DNA of 64,000 bases, taken from Prorocentrum cordatum. Lineage: Eukaryota; Sar; Dinophyceae; Prorocentrales; Prorocentraceae. The stretch covers positions 190,883 through 254,882 of the forward strand of contig CAUYUJ010009780.1 of NCBI GenBank assembly GCA_963575745.1. The letters are read 5' to 3'. The stretch's first letter is position 1, and each line of letters opens with the position of its first letter. The notes below the pieces were generated by a model, which ran no database searches, had not been told where the DNA came from, and saw only the letters and a list, made by a program, of their open reading frames with translations. Below are positions 10,763 to 22,669 of the stretch, piece by piece. A program made the translations under genes and the position numbers.

Positions 10763-11560
10763 TCCCGTTGCACACTGATCACCATTCGAGAATGATAAAG
10801 ATACGCGCACGCACTGAGCAACGTCGGAGGCCCTGGGAGTCCTACCGAGCATTCGTGCCCCATGCATTGCTCGACATTGTCGTCAGGGACGTCCACACAC
10901 ACCGCCAAAGAGCGCACGGACATGACGCCACTCCTCCTCATACGCCCCTCCCTTGTTGGTGCCTGCCACAGGCGACCACACTGACGTTCTGCCGCGGGGG
11001 ACTGACGAAACACTAGCTTAACGACAGACGTGATCAGCAGTTGTTCCTACTCCACACCCCACCGCGACGTGACCTCAGAAATGACGTTCTTTGTCTGAAC
11101 CTTCGAGCCTATCGAGCTGGCTTGGCGAAAACCGCTGTGCTGCTGATGAGCACATGGCCGCTTAATTCCCAAGGCGCGCACTCCCGCTGCTTCCCTTACA
11201 ACGCGGGAGGTCCTGAGGCCTTGCAAGAGGCTGTCGAGCCTGTCCAAGACAAGGGCACAGGAGAAGAGAAGGAGCAGGAAAACGACAGAAGGGAACAGGC
11301 TAGACGTCGCGCGCACCGAGGACGTCTGCCTCAGATGCAGCGCGCGAAAGTGTGTGGGCCCAGGTGTCCCACGCGAAGCAACCTGCCTCAGCGTCACATG
11401 CAAAAACCTAGATGGGAGCCTACTCGTCGTGGTCCTCAGACGACGCCTGCTGCTTCTTGAGGGCGCGCACCTGGCATAGCCAGGGCCCTCTTGCACCCGA
11501 TCTGTTCCTGACCATGTACACCCTGCATCCTTTCGCCCGTTCCCGGGTCGACGACCCCGC
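10763..11560. other. Gene-poor stretch
   Basis: Mixed sequence without recognisable protein motifs; the frames at 11041-11460 (plus) and 11047-11679 (minus) are arginine-rich and overlap repeats. I see nothing I can name. Confidence 0.5.
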
Positions 11561-11564
11561 CGAC

Positions 11565-12060
11565 AACTTCGACGACGATGAAAATGACGGCGGATAACGA
11601 AGACGACAAGACGACTACAACGACGCCCCGGCGCCAACGCCGCCGCCGCCGCAGACGACGACGACGACGACCACGACAACCGCGCCGCCGCTGCCGCCGC
11701 CGACGACGACGACGACCACGACGACTACGACGAGGCCGACACGACGACGCTGACGCTGACGACGACGACGACGTCGACGTACAAAGGGCGGCGAAAGCGC
11801 TGACGAAACCACGTTGACGACGACGTCGACAACGCGCCGGCGTGATCCCCGTCGCTGGCCAGACGGCGACGACTACGTTGACGACGACTAGGGCGACACC
11901 AAAGGCGACGAAATGACACGATAGCAACGACAACCGCGACAACGACGCACGGACGGCGACGATGACGACAACGGCAACGAAAACGACAACGATCACGACG
12001 ACGAAAACGACGTCGACGGCGGCGACGACGGCGACGGCGCTGGCGGCGGATGCGCCGTCA
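11565..12060. repeat. Degenerate (GAC)n array
   Basis: ACGACGACGAC-type triplets interrupted by CGCCGC and short unique pieces. Frames translate to Asp, Arg/Thr or Val/Ser homopolymers on the two strands. Confidence 0.85.
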
Positions 12061-12119
12061 CGACGAGACGCATAACCGTCCCTGCTTCACACGCGTATCA
12101 TATCAACGGGAACCGCAGA

Positions 12120-12780
12120 CGGCCTGGCCCAGATGGAGGCCTCCCTGAGGAATCGTACGAATCCCGAGGGGATCCCTTCGACATCCTACGAACCCACAAC
12201 GCATCTCAAGGGGTCCGTGGGGAATCCTAACGGGACCCTAGGGAATTCCCGAGGGAACCCTGGCCACGAGCGAAAGCCTGGCCGTCCGGACCGCCGCGCT
12301 CTCCCCAGACGAACTCCAAGACAACCCACGGGACTCCGTCGGGAATCCTTAAGGCCATCCTGGGAATCCTTAGGGCATCCTTGGAGAACCCATAAGGATC
12401 AATGGGAAATCACTCAAGGATCTAAGGATGCCCTTGAGGTATCCTACGGGAATCCTGAAGAAGTCCTAGTGCATCCCGACGGAATCCTCAGGAATCCTCA
12501 GAGAATCCTTTGGGACTCCTGGCCCAAAACGAACGTCCTGGTCGTCTGGATCGTGGCGCTCCAGCCTCGAACATTTCTAAGGGCTCCCTGAAGAATCCCC
12601 AGGAGATCCCTTGAATGCTCAGAATCTCAAAGGAATCCATAAGGAATCATAAGCAATCCGGAGGGAATCTCTTCGGGATCCCGTATGGATCTCTTGCGGA
12701 CCCCTAAGGAATCCCACTGAAGCCCAGGGAATTCTAAGGAATCTTCAGGAATATTGACGAAATCTTCAGAAACTCCTGGC
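12120..12780. repeat. GAATCC/GGATCC quasi-periodic repeat region
   Basis: About 650 bp dominated by short variants such as AAGGAATCC, GGAATCCT and GGGATCC spaced roughly 10-13 bp apart; a (CTC)n tract follows at 12825-12930. No gene seen. Confidence 0.7.
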
Positions 12781-12897
12781 CCAGTTTTGGATTCTCCTCC
12801 ACCTCGACCATCGGAGTTTTGGAGTCTCTTCCACCTCCTCCCATTTCTTCTCATCCTCCTGCTTCTCCTCCTCCTCATCCTCCTCCTCTTCCTCCTC

Positions 12898-12929
<32 letters not shown>

Positions 12930-13674
12930 TCCCATTCCCCTATTCCCCCATATCCTTCATATCCTCCCCCTTCCCCGCTGCAGCTCCCATGGCGCCTCCA
13001 TTCCCCCCGCCCCTCTTTCCTCCACCTTTCCCTCGCCCGTTCCCCGCTTCTCTGAGACTGCGTTCACGTCATCCCCTGCGCGTCGCACACTCGCCGCCCC
13101 CTGGGCGCCTACTCGTCCTCGGACGACTCGTCCTCCCGAGTCCGCTTGAGGCCGCGAACCTGGCGTCGCAGGACCGCGAATCATTTCCTTTGCGAGATAA
13201 CACCTCGAGCCAATTTCCTCAGGGCACCTGAGGTGTGAATCTCTACGCCTTATGCCTTCTTGTCTCTATCCTCTTCACCTTGCCGTGGCTTTCCGCGCCC
13301 ATCCATCGTTGACCATACACACGCGGCAAAGCGAGTGCAGGTACCACTCCAACGACATTCCGTCGATCTCACCCCCCCCCCCCAAACCGCGTCTGAACCT
13401 ATACCACGCCCTTCCCTCTCGCTCTTGCCCTTCATCCTCCTCCCCCGCGGCGACGCCGTTTTTCACCTCCTACCCCACCCTCTCATTTCTGTCATAACCC
13501 TCCTCACCTACCCCCTTTTCTTCCATGTCCCTTCTTCTGTTCCCCTTTCCCCCCCCCCTGAAATGCCACAAAAGCGCGCGCGGACCGGCGCGCCCGCCTT
13601 CAGCCCCGAGGTGCTCACGTCGGTGGCGATCTGGACCGCGCGCGCGAGCGCCCCCCGAGCCCGGAAGCTTCAGC
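12930..13674. other. C-rich stretch without identifiable genes
   Basis: Continuation of a CCTCC tract, then mixed sequence with homopolymer C runs (13373-13383, 13547-13558). Nothing recognised. Confidence 0.5.
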
Positions 13675-13716
13675 CACCATCACCACTACCACTACCACTA
13701 CCACTACCACTACCAT
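13675..13716. repeat. (ACCACT)n microsatellite
   Basis: Six to seven hexamer units of ACCACT. Confidence 0.9.
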
Positions 13717-13978
13717 ACACACCACACGCCGTCGCGATTGCACGTGGATCCGCATCATCCGCTACCAGTATAACTATATAAAATTGTCGGACGTGTTGAA
13801 CGAATCACATGAAACAAACGGTTGTGTGTCACATCGGAACGACGGCTTTCGCCAGACGGCCACACATACATCTCGGTATGTTTCTGTCTGGCGTTGCGAC
13901 ACCGTGTCAAGGGGAGGTTCTGATGATCGTACAGGCGCCATCCTCTACTCACGACCTGTGCTTGGAGAGGCGCAAAAT

Positions 13979-14374
13979 TCATCTGTAGACACACTCCGAT
14001 TTCTCCGGAACTTGAACAAAACAGCGTACAGCATACAACACCTGGGCGTTGTATCGGTGCTCCCCTGCGGTGCCCTCCTCCGCAACCTTTCGGCTGCGTT
14101 TGCGCTTCGAGGACGCCAGGGCCGCGACGGTGGTGGCCATCTCAATGGCCTGCCGCTGAGACGCCACGCCCTCCTCCTTGCGGGACATCCTGTCCTTGAA
14201 CGAGTTGTCGTTGGACACCCGCTCGTTGTGTTCCTGCGTTCCCAGCCCCACAGGAAAAACTGGCAGCACGGGCGCGCGTGGAACGGACTGCCGCCTTACC
14301 TCGGGGGCCCACCAACCAGCACCACGGTTTGGGCGTCCACTCGTCCACTCTACCGCATTAACGAAGCTGGACAT
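13979..14374 (-). other. Candidate coding exon, unknown product
   Basis: A minus frame of 131 codons whose middle (NERVSNDNSFKDRMSRKEEG, then MATTVAALASSKRKRSRKVA) is hydrophilic with balanced composition, unlike the surrounding low-complexity frames. The overlapping plus frame of 216 codons is less protein-like. No family recognised and no splice sites confirmed. Confidence 0.22.
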
Positions 14375-15354
14375 GTGATCGGTGTGTCAACATGGTGCGC
14401 CGGCGCCATGCGGACTGCGCTAGTGGGACCGTAAGTGAGGCTCCCTGTGAGGTACGCAACGTGATACGGGCGTGTCAAGTCGGGCGCCGGCGGCAAGGAA
14501 ATCGCGCAGCTGAAACCAGTCGCGGAGGTTCCCATGGGGGAGCGGAAATGTGCAGCTCACTATGGAACCGCGACACGTGTTAGTAGTGTGCCATGATAGA
14601 GGCAGCGCCTCGCGGACTGCTCTGCTGGCATCTGAATTGAACTTCCTATGCATGTGAAAGGCGTGCCGAAATGGAGCGTCCGCGCCATGCGAACGAGGTC
14701 AAGGAGACCTGATGCGGAGCTCCATGTCAGCCACGCAACGAGAGGAAGAGTGAAGGGGGCGAGAAGGGTGGAGGGGGAGACGCGGGGCACAGCATCGCCT
14801 GCGATCAAAACACGAAGTGGAGCAGTCCTCTGCGCCAAGCCTGCGGATGGGCCCGAGCGTCGTCAGGGCGCGCTCGACGTCGCCCGCCGGGAACGCCGAG
14901 GAGTCCACGAATTGAACCTTACATTGGGCTCATGGGCGGAAGACAGAATGCTTCTATGCCCGGCAGTCTGTTAACATCCACCCCGAATCGACCCCGAACA
15001 CCGAAAGTCCAGGTCGCCTTGTTGTCAGGCTGCTTCCCGCCGCAGGTTCTATGAGGCCCCCGATGTCGAAAACGCCGCGCACGACATGAGATCGCAGCGA
15101 GCATTCACTACCACGCGACGAGGATGAACTCCCACGCGTGCCATTATGTCATCTCTACCAGGTCTACCGCTGCCGTGACGCCCTACGAAACGACCACCCC
15201 CTTCTAAAACCCGTCTGTTCGGCACGCGTGTCCTCCTCCGTCGTCACCCGTCGTCGGGCACTGCATCCCACCTTCCCCAAACGAATCGGAGCTGTCGTAA
15301 TCCATCCCGAGACCACACCCGTGTGTCTGACCGCGGCCTGCCGCCCGCGCCGTC

Positions 15355-15466
15355 CCGGCATCTAGGTCCCCTGCGTAGACGGTTTTCCCCTGTGGGATCA
15401 CCTTGCGCAGGTGCTCGACCGACGCCTCCACTCCGTCCTCAGGCGTGTCACTCAGAATGCGGAACT
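15355..15466 (-). other. Candidate coding exon, unknown product
   Basis: The minus frame reads EFRILSDTPEDGVEASVEHL and on to GKTVYAGDLDA, with unusually protein-like composition for this area. A strong donor-like AAG|GTGATC lies inside it after the HLRK codons (near 15400). Short protein-like stretches at 14958-15050 and 14840-14930 on the same strand might belong with it. Identity unknown. Confidence 0.25.
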
Positions 15467-15799
15467 CCAACGAAGGGGGAGAAGGAGGAGGAGCGAGCGC
15501 ACGGCGTCAGAGAACGGCAGTCCGAAGAATTGACCGGCCCGGGGGCAGAGGGCACTGGGCGAGGAGCGAGCGCGAACACATGGGAACGGACGAAAGAGAG
15601 CGCGCGAGTGACAAACAAAAACACGGATGTAGCGACATAGAGACATGTATCCGGAGACAACGATATACTACTTCCACGGCCCAATGGGCCAGCGGCGTGC
15701 TGTGTGTAGAGTTTCTGTGATCTTTCTGAGGGCCGCCCCACCTCTTGGCTAGCGTTCGCTCATCCGGAATCAGCGCCCCGTCTTCCCGATGCTCTGTCA

Positions 15800-16480
15800 G
15801 CGCCAAGACACGTCCGTGAGCCTCTCCAAGGTGTCCGATGTACCCAAGGTGGCTTCCAAGACGGGCTTGGGAGGCCAATAAAGCCGCCAATACAACCCAG
15901 GATGCTTCCAAGACAACCTCAAAGCCACGGTGAAGCCCCAAGAACGCTCCAACAGGACGCCCGAGAGAGCCTCGAAAAACCCCCACACTTATACTTCCAT
16001 TATGTTTTCCAATGTGTTTCATGCCACCGATTTGGCGACCACCCGATGCTTCGTCACAGCTCCAGGAACTTCCAGGAGCGCCTGACGACGTCACGAGAGG
16101 CCCCCAAGAGGGTCCAAGGACGGCCCAAGAGGGCCTCCAAACAGCTTTGGACACGCCCGAAGACAGCCCAGGAGGAGTACACACCTACAGATCTGTCGCT
16201 GTGCTCGGAGAAGCTTCCAGAAGAGGCTTCCAGGAGATGCCAAGAGGCCTCCAAAAATTCAAGAGAACCCCACGCAGCTTCCAACAGGCGCCTAAACAGC
16301 CCCCAAGGGGCCTCAAAACTACCTCCAACGGACCTCCGAAAGGCCTCGCACGATACATATCCCAACGAACAACCAAGATGCTTCCTATGTCATCTCGAGC
16401 AATCCCCATCGAGCAAGCTGGACTGGCACGGTGGCGGGACGCGCCGCAAGCAGCTGGATAACTACCACAGCAACAGAGCG
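15800..16480. repeat. CCAAGA/GGCCTCCAA quasi-repeat region
   Basis: Many short units such as CCTCCAAGACGG, GGCCCAAGAGGG and CTTCCAGGAG at 11-13 bp spacing. Same type as 21140-21560, 23290-23410, 33290-33400, 50835-50960, 51240-51460 and 56340-56720. Confidence 0.7.
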
Positions 16481-17109
16481 AATTAAACATCGAGGGATCA
16501 GTTCTGTGGCCTGGACACCCACGCGGTTGGGTGGACGTGAACGCTCTGAGTGGCGGGACAATGATGAAATGTGCCTCCGCGCTCCCGCGCACACCAGAAT
16601 CACACAGAGCATGCGGGAGGCCTTTTCTGAAAACGGCTAGGCAATCTCACCAATCAGCCAATCAGAGGAAGGCTGTGGGGAAGACGACAGAAGAGAAGCA
16701 ACCAGAGGAGAAGAACATACGTACCCAGCAAACAAACTGAACTTCAGACCAATCCGAGCCCTGACGAATACTGTTGTGCACAAAAGCGTCCGATATCTCC
16801 TGGAAGCGGGGGGCGCGTAAAGTGTGAGTCCAAGGAATAGTACAGCGGTCGATGCCACAAATCGGAAGAAGGACAAAGCAGCGAAGCTAGGGAAGATGGG
16901 GATCGTGAGCTCTCCTTTAATACGCTCTCCACCGCGGCCCTGGCGCCCTTACGCGTGGCCATCGCCGGGGCGGTGGCGGCGGTCGGGCAGACGATGAAAG
17001 ATGTCATTGCCTCCCCTGGACAGCCCAACCCACTATCTCTCTTCAGCCCTTTCCCCCCCCACAAGACCCGAATCACGATGCATGGCGGACATGCGCATCG
17101 CTCGCGAAA

Positions 17110-17330
17110 TCGACGACGACGACGATGACGACGAAGGCGGCGACGACGACGGACACGACGACGACGACGGCGACGACGACGACGCCGGCAACGGCGACGG
17201 CGACGACGATAACGATAGACGACGACGACGACGACGACGACGACGACAACGACGACGACGACGACAACGACGGCGGTGGCGGCGGAGTCGACGACGACGA
17301 CGACGACGAGGGGGACGTCCGAGCCCACCC
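17110..17330. repeat. (GAC)n array
   Basis: Nearly pure CGA/GAC triplets. Poly-Asp, poly-Arg or poly-Ser frames over it are not genes. Confidence 0.9.
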
Positions 17331-18786
17331 GGCGAGCAGGGACGTCTGGGCCCAAACGTCGCCACGTCGGAAACCAAGTCCAACCACGTCTGGGCACGCG
17401 TCCGAGACCGTCCGGCTGCCACAATGCCTTTACCAACTCGGCGCAGGCTCGAACACTTATTGAAACACTACCGAACTAGGTTGGCCCGCTCTTCTCACCT
17501 ACTGCTCACACTACTGCCCTAACACTACTGCCCTAACACTGCCGCACCCCCACATGTCGCCATCGCTCGCCTCACACGAATCCTGGAACCGTTCCTCCGT
17601 CGGCGTCAGACCAGCCCCCGAGGTATCCAAACACCCGCGGCTCAACCCCCGGATCACCGCCCGACAAGTTCTTACCCGCTGGCTGCCCACGACACCTAAC
17701 ATATCCTCACCCGCCGGATGTCAAACTGTCCCCTCAATACGCTCCGGTCCCCCCCCCTCTTGCCTGGACCGGGCATCCGGGACATGCGTGGCTGGTGGTC
17801 TGCTGTATAATTGGCCCACCGTTACCCACCCCCCGCTGGTTGGCAACGGCTACCTCAGCACTCTCTCACACACTTTCCGAGGACAACTGAATCCGACATA
17901 TGAGCAACAGCCGCCATACCAAAATCATGAGGTGCCCCTCGCCCGTGCATTCGACACCCCCGAGCTCACTGCCCACTCGCGAACCGCTAACTGCGATTTG
18001 ACGGCTTCGTGGTTCTGTTCAGTCTGTTTGCTTGTCGGTCTGTATGTGTCTGTCTGTCTGTCTACCGTGCCGGGATCGCGGTGAGGGCTGCGCCCGCCGC
18101 CCCCTGACTGAACGTCTCCCCTCGTCGTATCCGATGGCCCGCTGAGGCCTCCGGATGGCCCCAGCGTGGCCCAACATGCCTGGACCAAACACGCAAATGG
18201 CGGTCATCCGCCACCCACCCACCGTCGAATCATCCACCGTCTCGCTGCTGCATCTGGGTCCTTCTGAACTTTTCTTCCAAGCGAACACCGAGATTGTTCC
18301 GTGACCTAGTACCAAAGCCGTACCGTGTCACTGGGGAGGCATCGGAACGTTGCCAAACCCCTCCCTCGCGAGACGCCGAGCACGAAGGACGTCTGCCTCA
18401 CGTGTCGCGCGTCATCGTGCGAGCACAAAGCAAACGCGTGAGCACAAGGCGAACTGCCTCAGCGCCCACACACACTGACAGAACTGGCCTCGCACACAGG
18501 CTTGTAACCGCAACGTGGGGGATCGGGGGGGAGAGGCCGACCGAGAATACCGACGTGACGGCGTTCGCCACGACGGCGGCCACACTGAATGAGGCACGGT
18601 GAGCGGGGCGACGGATGGGGGAGGGTTGCGCCTCAGCTTGCACTGCCGGGGACAGGAAAGCTGGCGATCTTTCTGGCGGAAAGCAAGGGGCAGGCGGCAG
18701 GCTGCAGGCGAAAGGCGACTTGGCGGAGCGACGCGAGGCGCCGCAATCAGTGCTCCCGTCGCGGTCGCCGCCGCCATCGTCGTCGT
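17331..18786. other. Gene-poor stretch
   Basis: Moderately complex sequence with scattered stops; short frames on both strands lack recognisable motifs. A TCTG/CTGT run lies at 18010-18065. Nothing I can support as a gene. Confidence 0.5.
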
Positions 18787-18867
18787 CATCGCTGTCGCGA
18801 TCGTCGTCGTCGTCATCGCTGTCGCGATCGTCGTCGTCGTCATCGCTGTCGCGTCTTCGTCGTCGTT
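18787..18867. repeat. 27-bp tandem repeat, three copies
   Basis: CATCGCTGTCGCG starts at 18787, 18814 and 18841; between them lie TCGTCGTCGTCGT linkers. Confidence 0.88.
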
Positions 18868-19025
18868 CTGCGTTGTGGCGTCGTCGCTCCTTGATGTCGC
18901 GCGTCGTCGTCCTCGTCCTGTGTTTCCCTCCGACGCGTTTCCTCCGTCCTGGCCGTCAACGTCGTCATTGTTTCCGTCGTCTCCGCCACCGCGCAGAAGA
19001 GCTACGCTGGCGACATGTCCGAACA

Positions 19026-20808
19026 TTACGACCAGGTCGCGAATCGGCACCTCAGAGGCGGGGTGCCCCCCTCATCGCCAGGTTGGATCATCGAATACTC
19101 GTTCAGAATGAGCCGCTTCCACTCCGTATCCACACGGGCCCAGTAGACGTTCACGGAGCAAGAGGTCTCGACATTTACTGGGATCCATGCCTGGACGTTC
19201 ACCATGACGCCGCTGGAATCCACTATCTTCACGTTCTGGTAGCGATTCCCGTTCTTCGTTGGGCTCGACAACAAACCTTTGCCATGGATGAACCCCTTGA
19301 AGTGAGCAATGGTGCCCGAGGTCAGGTTGGTCGCCTCGCCCACGGGCAAAACCCCGGTGGAATCGGACGCAGTGGCAACAGCGTACTCGGGCCATTCCAC
19401 GCGATGAATTTTGAACCCGTCCTTGACGGAGAAAACCAGTTCACCGCCGACCTCTTCAACGTCCACGGGGGTCACAGAAACGACCTCACCGGCGTACCTC
19501 CGCGCTGCAGCCAGCAAAGTGTGAGCTGAGCTGTGCGCCGCTGATACCGATGTGGACACCTCTCCGTCAGTGAGTAGAACACGAACTCGAGCGGGCCGAC
19601 CCTTGATCTGCGTGACGGACGTTGGGGCAGCCACCACCTTGCCGACAACGGTTGCGGCTTGAGCGACTTCTGCAAGTAGATCGCTGAAAGACTTCCTCCC
19701 GACACGATCGGTATGCGTCGTGTCCCCGCCCCATCGATCGACATCCATCCATTCTATACTGCCGCGCCCCTGCTGGGCGTGGTCCTCGGCGTTGCGGCGT
19801 TGACTCTTCCGCGCCGGTTCGCCCTCCTTGTGCGACCTCCATCGGACTTCGTTAACGGGGCACTCGGACGTCGACTGGTCGTACTCCCACTGCACGGTGA
19901 CGCCACCGTCCGCGACGCGGACGACTGTGGCGCAGAAGTACTTGCTCCCGTACAACGCCTCAGCTTCGTCACCGACGGACATGGCCTGCACACGAACGTC
20001 ATCGATCGGCACGTCCGTTGTCGTCCCATCATAGTCCCACTTCACTTCGACAGAGTGCTGGAGAATCCGCGCCACGGTCGCAGACCAGAAGCTGCCACGG
20101 TAGAGCGCTTCCGCTTTGGCACCGCTACTCATCGGCGGGACAAACGAGCGAGCACCACCTGCGAACGACTTCGGACTAAGTGTTTCCGCCCGCTGTTCAT
20201 TCTGTGCGCCATCTGCTGGACCGGCCACGCGTGCCTCGATGGAAATGGTACTGCCGATGGGGCAACCGTTCGCTATTCCGCTGGTCAGCTCCACAGGGTC
20301 GACGCCGGCAATGACGCCCTCCTCCTTGTGCTCGCCACCCTCTATGGTGATGGCCGCTCCAACGACAAGAATCCCAGCGTCACGCACGTCCAACAGTCGG
20401 TCACCGGCGGACGCTTCTCCAACCAAAGTCGTCTACACAACGTGCTCGGCAGCGGAACCTTCAGGGTCGGTTCCTGGTGCCAGCACAGAGACGCTGCTGC
20501 CGACGGGGTACGAGTTCGCCAACATGCCGGTGAGCTCTACAGGATCGACGCCAACCACGACTCCTTGCTCCTTATGGCCGCCGCCCTCCAGGATGACTGT
20601 CGCTCCAACGGCGAGAACCCCCGAGTCCCGCACGTCCAACCGTCGGCCACCAGCGGGCGCTTCTGCGACCAGGGCTGTTGTGACAACAGGCTCCGGGGCG
20701 GACCTCGCAGACATGACGATGCCCGCGGGAAAGTATTTGGAGAAAAGTAACTATACGTATCTGCACACGAGGGCCCCAAAGCCCAGCGCCGTCACGAAAC
20801 CGAAAATG
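19026..20808 (-). pseudogene. Beta-repeat, Tudor-like and OB-like multidomain protein interrupted by TAG codons
   Basis: A minus frame begins after an acceptor-like TTACAG at 20809: a hydrophobic stretch (IFGFVTALGFGALVC), a TAG (about 20739), a beta-rich repeat (VTTALVAEAPAGG...VDPVELTGML), a second TAG (20433-20435), then 466 codons to 19026. In the last block, residues 3-64 are a second beta-repeat. Residues 102-147 and 149-197 are two similar Tudor-like units: KAEALYRGSFWSATVARI with VEVKWDYD, and EAEALYGSKYFCATVVRV with VTVQWEYD. Residues about 260-345 (RVRVLLTDG, LVFSVKDGFKIHRV) and 368-450 (GTIAHFKGFIHG, VYWARVDTEWKRL) look OB-fold-like. The two TAGs are the only breaks, so either a young pseudogene or a read-through or misassembled codon. 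Function unknown; the second half suggests nucleic-acid or peptide binding. The 9.9-kb paralogue shares the exon start and the beta-repeat. Confidence 0.6.
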
Positions 20809-20879
20809 CTGTAAGGACGAGCTCGGAACATGGAGCATGTACTGGTAGAGGTCTACAGATGCCGACGCCGACGTGGGGA

Positions 20880-20985
20880 ACGACGACGACCACGACGACG
20901 ACGACGACGACGACGGCAACGACGACGACCACAACGGCGACGACGACGACAACGAAGGGCGACGGCGACGGCGGCGGCGGCGATA
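20880..20985. repeat. (GAC)n array
   Basis: ACGACGACGAC triplets with GGCGGC interruptions. Confidence 0.85.
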
Positions 20986-21139
20986 GCGGTAGCCCGGAAG
21001 CCTGCCGGGGAACAGTTGACCTGGAGCGTCGCCGCGACCGTACCGCCCGGAAAATCTCGCCACACACAGACCCAAAAGGGCCGAAGAAAGTGTTGCGAAA
21101 TTGACCGGGGGCTCTCTGGATAAACTCCAGGACGGGCCC

Positions 21140-21560
21140 AGAATAGTAATGCGAAATTGGTCAGGGGGCCCAAGAGAGGCCCAAAAATACTCCAGGACGA
21201 CCCAAGGAAGTGTTGCGAAAGTGACCGGGGCCCTCTCCGGGTAAACTTCAAGACGTCTTGGGGATGTCTTGGGCCCCCAGAGGGACCCAGGATGGCCCCC
21301 AGAGGGCCCCGACAAGGCCCCAACCCAGCTCTATCATGATAAAGCTGGTTTGGGGCCCTCTTGGAGCCCTCTTGGGGCTTTCTGGGGCCCCAAGGGGGCG
21401 CCAGGAAAGCCCCATAAGGGCCCGACAAAGCCGTCGACAAGGCCCCAACCCAGCTCTATCATGATAGAGCTGGGCTTTGGCCCTCTTGGAACGCTCTTGG
21501 GGCTCTTTTGGTCCCCAAGACGGCGCCAGGAGGGCCTCGAGAGGACCCCGACAAAGGCGG
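21140..21560. repeat. GGCCCCAAGAGG quasi-repeats with two hairpin modules
   Basis: Short GGGCCCC/CAAGAG units. A module ACAAGGCCCCAACCCAGCTC with TATCATGATA occurs at about 21312-21349 and 21437-21474. Confidence 0.75.
21449..21474. repeat. 26-bp perfect palindrome
   Basis: CCCAGCTCTATCA followed by its exact reverse complement. The sister copy at 21324-21349 is the same with mismatches in one arm. Confidence 0.95.
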
Positions 21561-21599
21561 AAGGCGAAACGGCTTGGAGCATCCCGCACGCGGCACCTC

Positions 21600-22203
21600 T
21601 GAACCTCAGACGAAACTGGCTGGACTACCGTGTTCGCGACATCTATGAGCCTGAAGTTGCCAAGATGTCTTAGGCGAAACGGCCGACATTCAAACACGAA
21701 CGCCCTGCTTGGTGTGCCCATAAGCGACTTTGAGCTCGACGCTCCTATACTTTATCCACTGCGGGTGTTCGTCGTGGACGCTCTGAGCTTGGAAATGGAA
21801 ACCACCAGTCCCCGTCGCCTCCACCCACGCACCTGTGATATTCAGCTCTGAGACAGACATGTCTGCCCATCGTTCACCCAAGTGAGGTGCCTCAGCCTCG
21901 ACGCGAAGCAATGCATTCGCACGGTTCCACGAGGGATGTACATGAGAACATGCTTGCCCGGCTGCCTCAAATCGAACCGCTGAACCAGGAAAATCTGCAA
22001 GTGGGGATCGCCGTCAGCGCCGCCGTCGTGCTCGCGGTCGTCGGCGACGGCGGCGGCGACGACGACGACGACGGCGGTAGTGACGAACATGTCTGCACAT
22101 CGTTCACCCCAGTGCCGTGCCTCAGCCTCTACGCGAAGCAATGCATTCGCACGGCTTCCACGAGGGATGTTTATGAGAACGTGCTTGCCCGGCTGCATCC
22201 GAC
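21600..22203 (-). pseudogene. Tandem GDPHL/VWD-like surface-protein domain, frameshifted
   Basis: The minus strand carries two copies of a module: QPGKHVLINIPRG then NALLRVEAEA...GERCADMF (22203-22078), a GAC-repeat linker, then ADGDPHLQIFLVQRFDL, QPGKHVLMYIPRG and NALLRVEAEA...GERWADMSV, ELNITGAWVEATG. The GDPH-L start and the PGKH.L..IPRG / LRVEA / CADM / LNITG series match a VWD-like domain I know from dinoflagellate secreted or surface proteins. The second module lacks one base just after IPRG (GGAACCG against GGAAGCCG in the first), moving the rest to another frame, and a further shift is needed near 21690 to reach LRHLGNFRL. It ends facing the hydrophobic segment at 20808 on the same strand, so it could be the ectodomain of the same decayed gene. 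Confidence 0.6.
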
Positions 22204-22204
22204 G

Positions 22205-22400
22205 TGGGCGCTCAGGCCCCCCCTCCGCCTCCTCCTGCTTCTCCTCCTCCTGCTTTTCCTCCTCCTCCTCCCCCTCCTCCTCCTCCTCCTCCTGCTCCTC
22301 CTGCTCCTGCTCACCCTCCCCTCCCCTTCCCTCCCCTTGTCCCTTCCCCTCCTCCTTCCCTTCCCCCCTTCCCTTTGTACGTACACGTGCTCAGATTTCT
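22205..22400. repeat. CTCCTCC tract
   Basis: Pyrimidine tract on the plus strand; the poly-Leu and poly-Pro frames are artefacts. Confidence 0.85.
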
Positions 22401-22669
22401 GAGCCCATTCTTTTTGAGTCATGTTTGCCAAGCCCATCGCGCGCGCTCGCCATCTGTCTTGGGGCATCGAGTATGGCGCGGAAAACGGGGCCATGCCCAC
22501 CCAGCACCGCCTGATGCGATTCCTCAAACAATGCTTGCAGGAACGCGGAAAACGACCCCGTGTGGTGACGTTAACCCGGCCGGCGAACGGTGACCTCAGG
22601 GGGCCCCCGGAGGCCTCCCAGAGGTCACCGACACGAGGCACCCACGGGGGTCCACACTGTGCAGCATGT

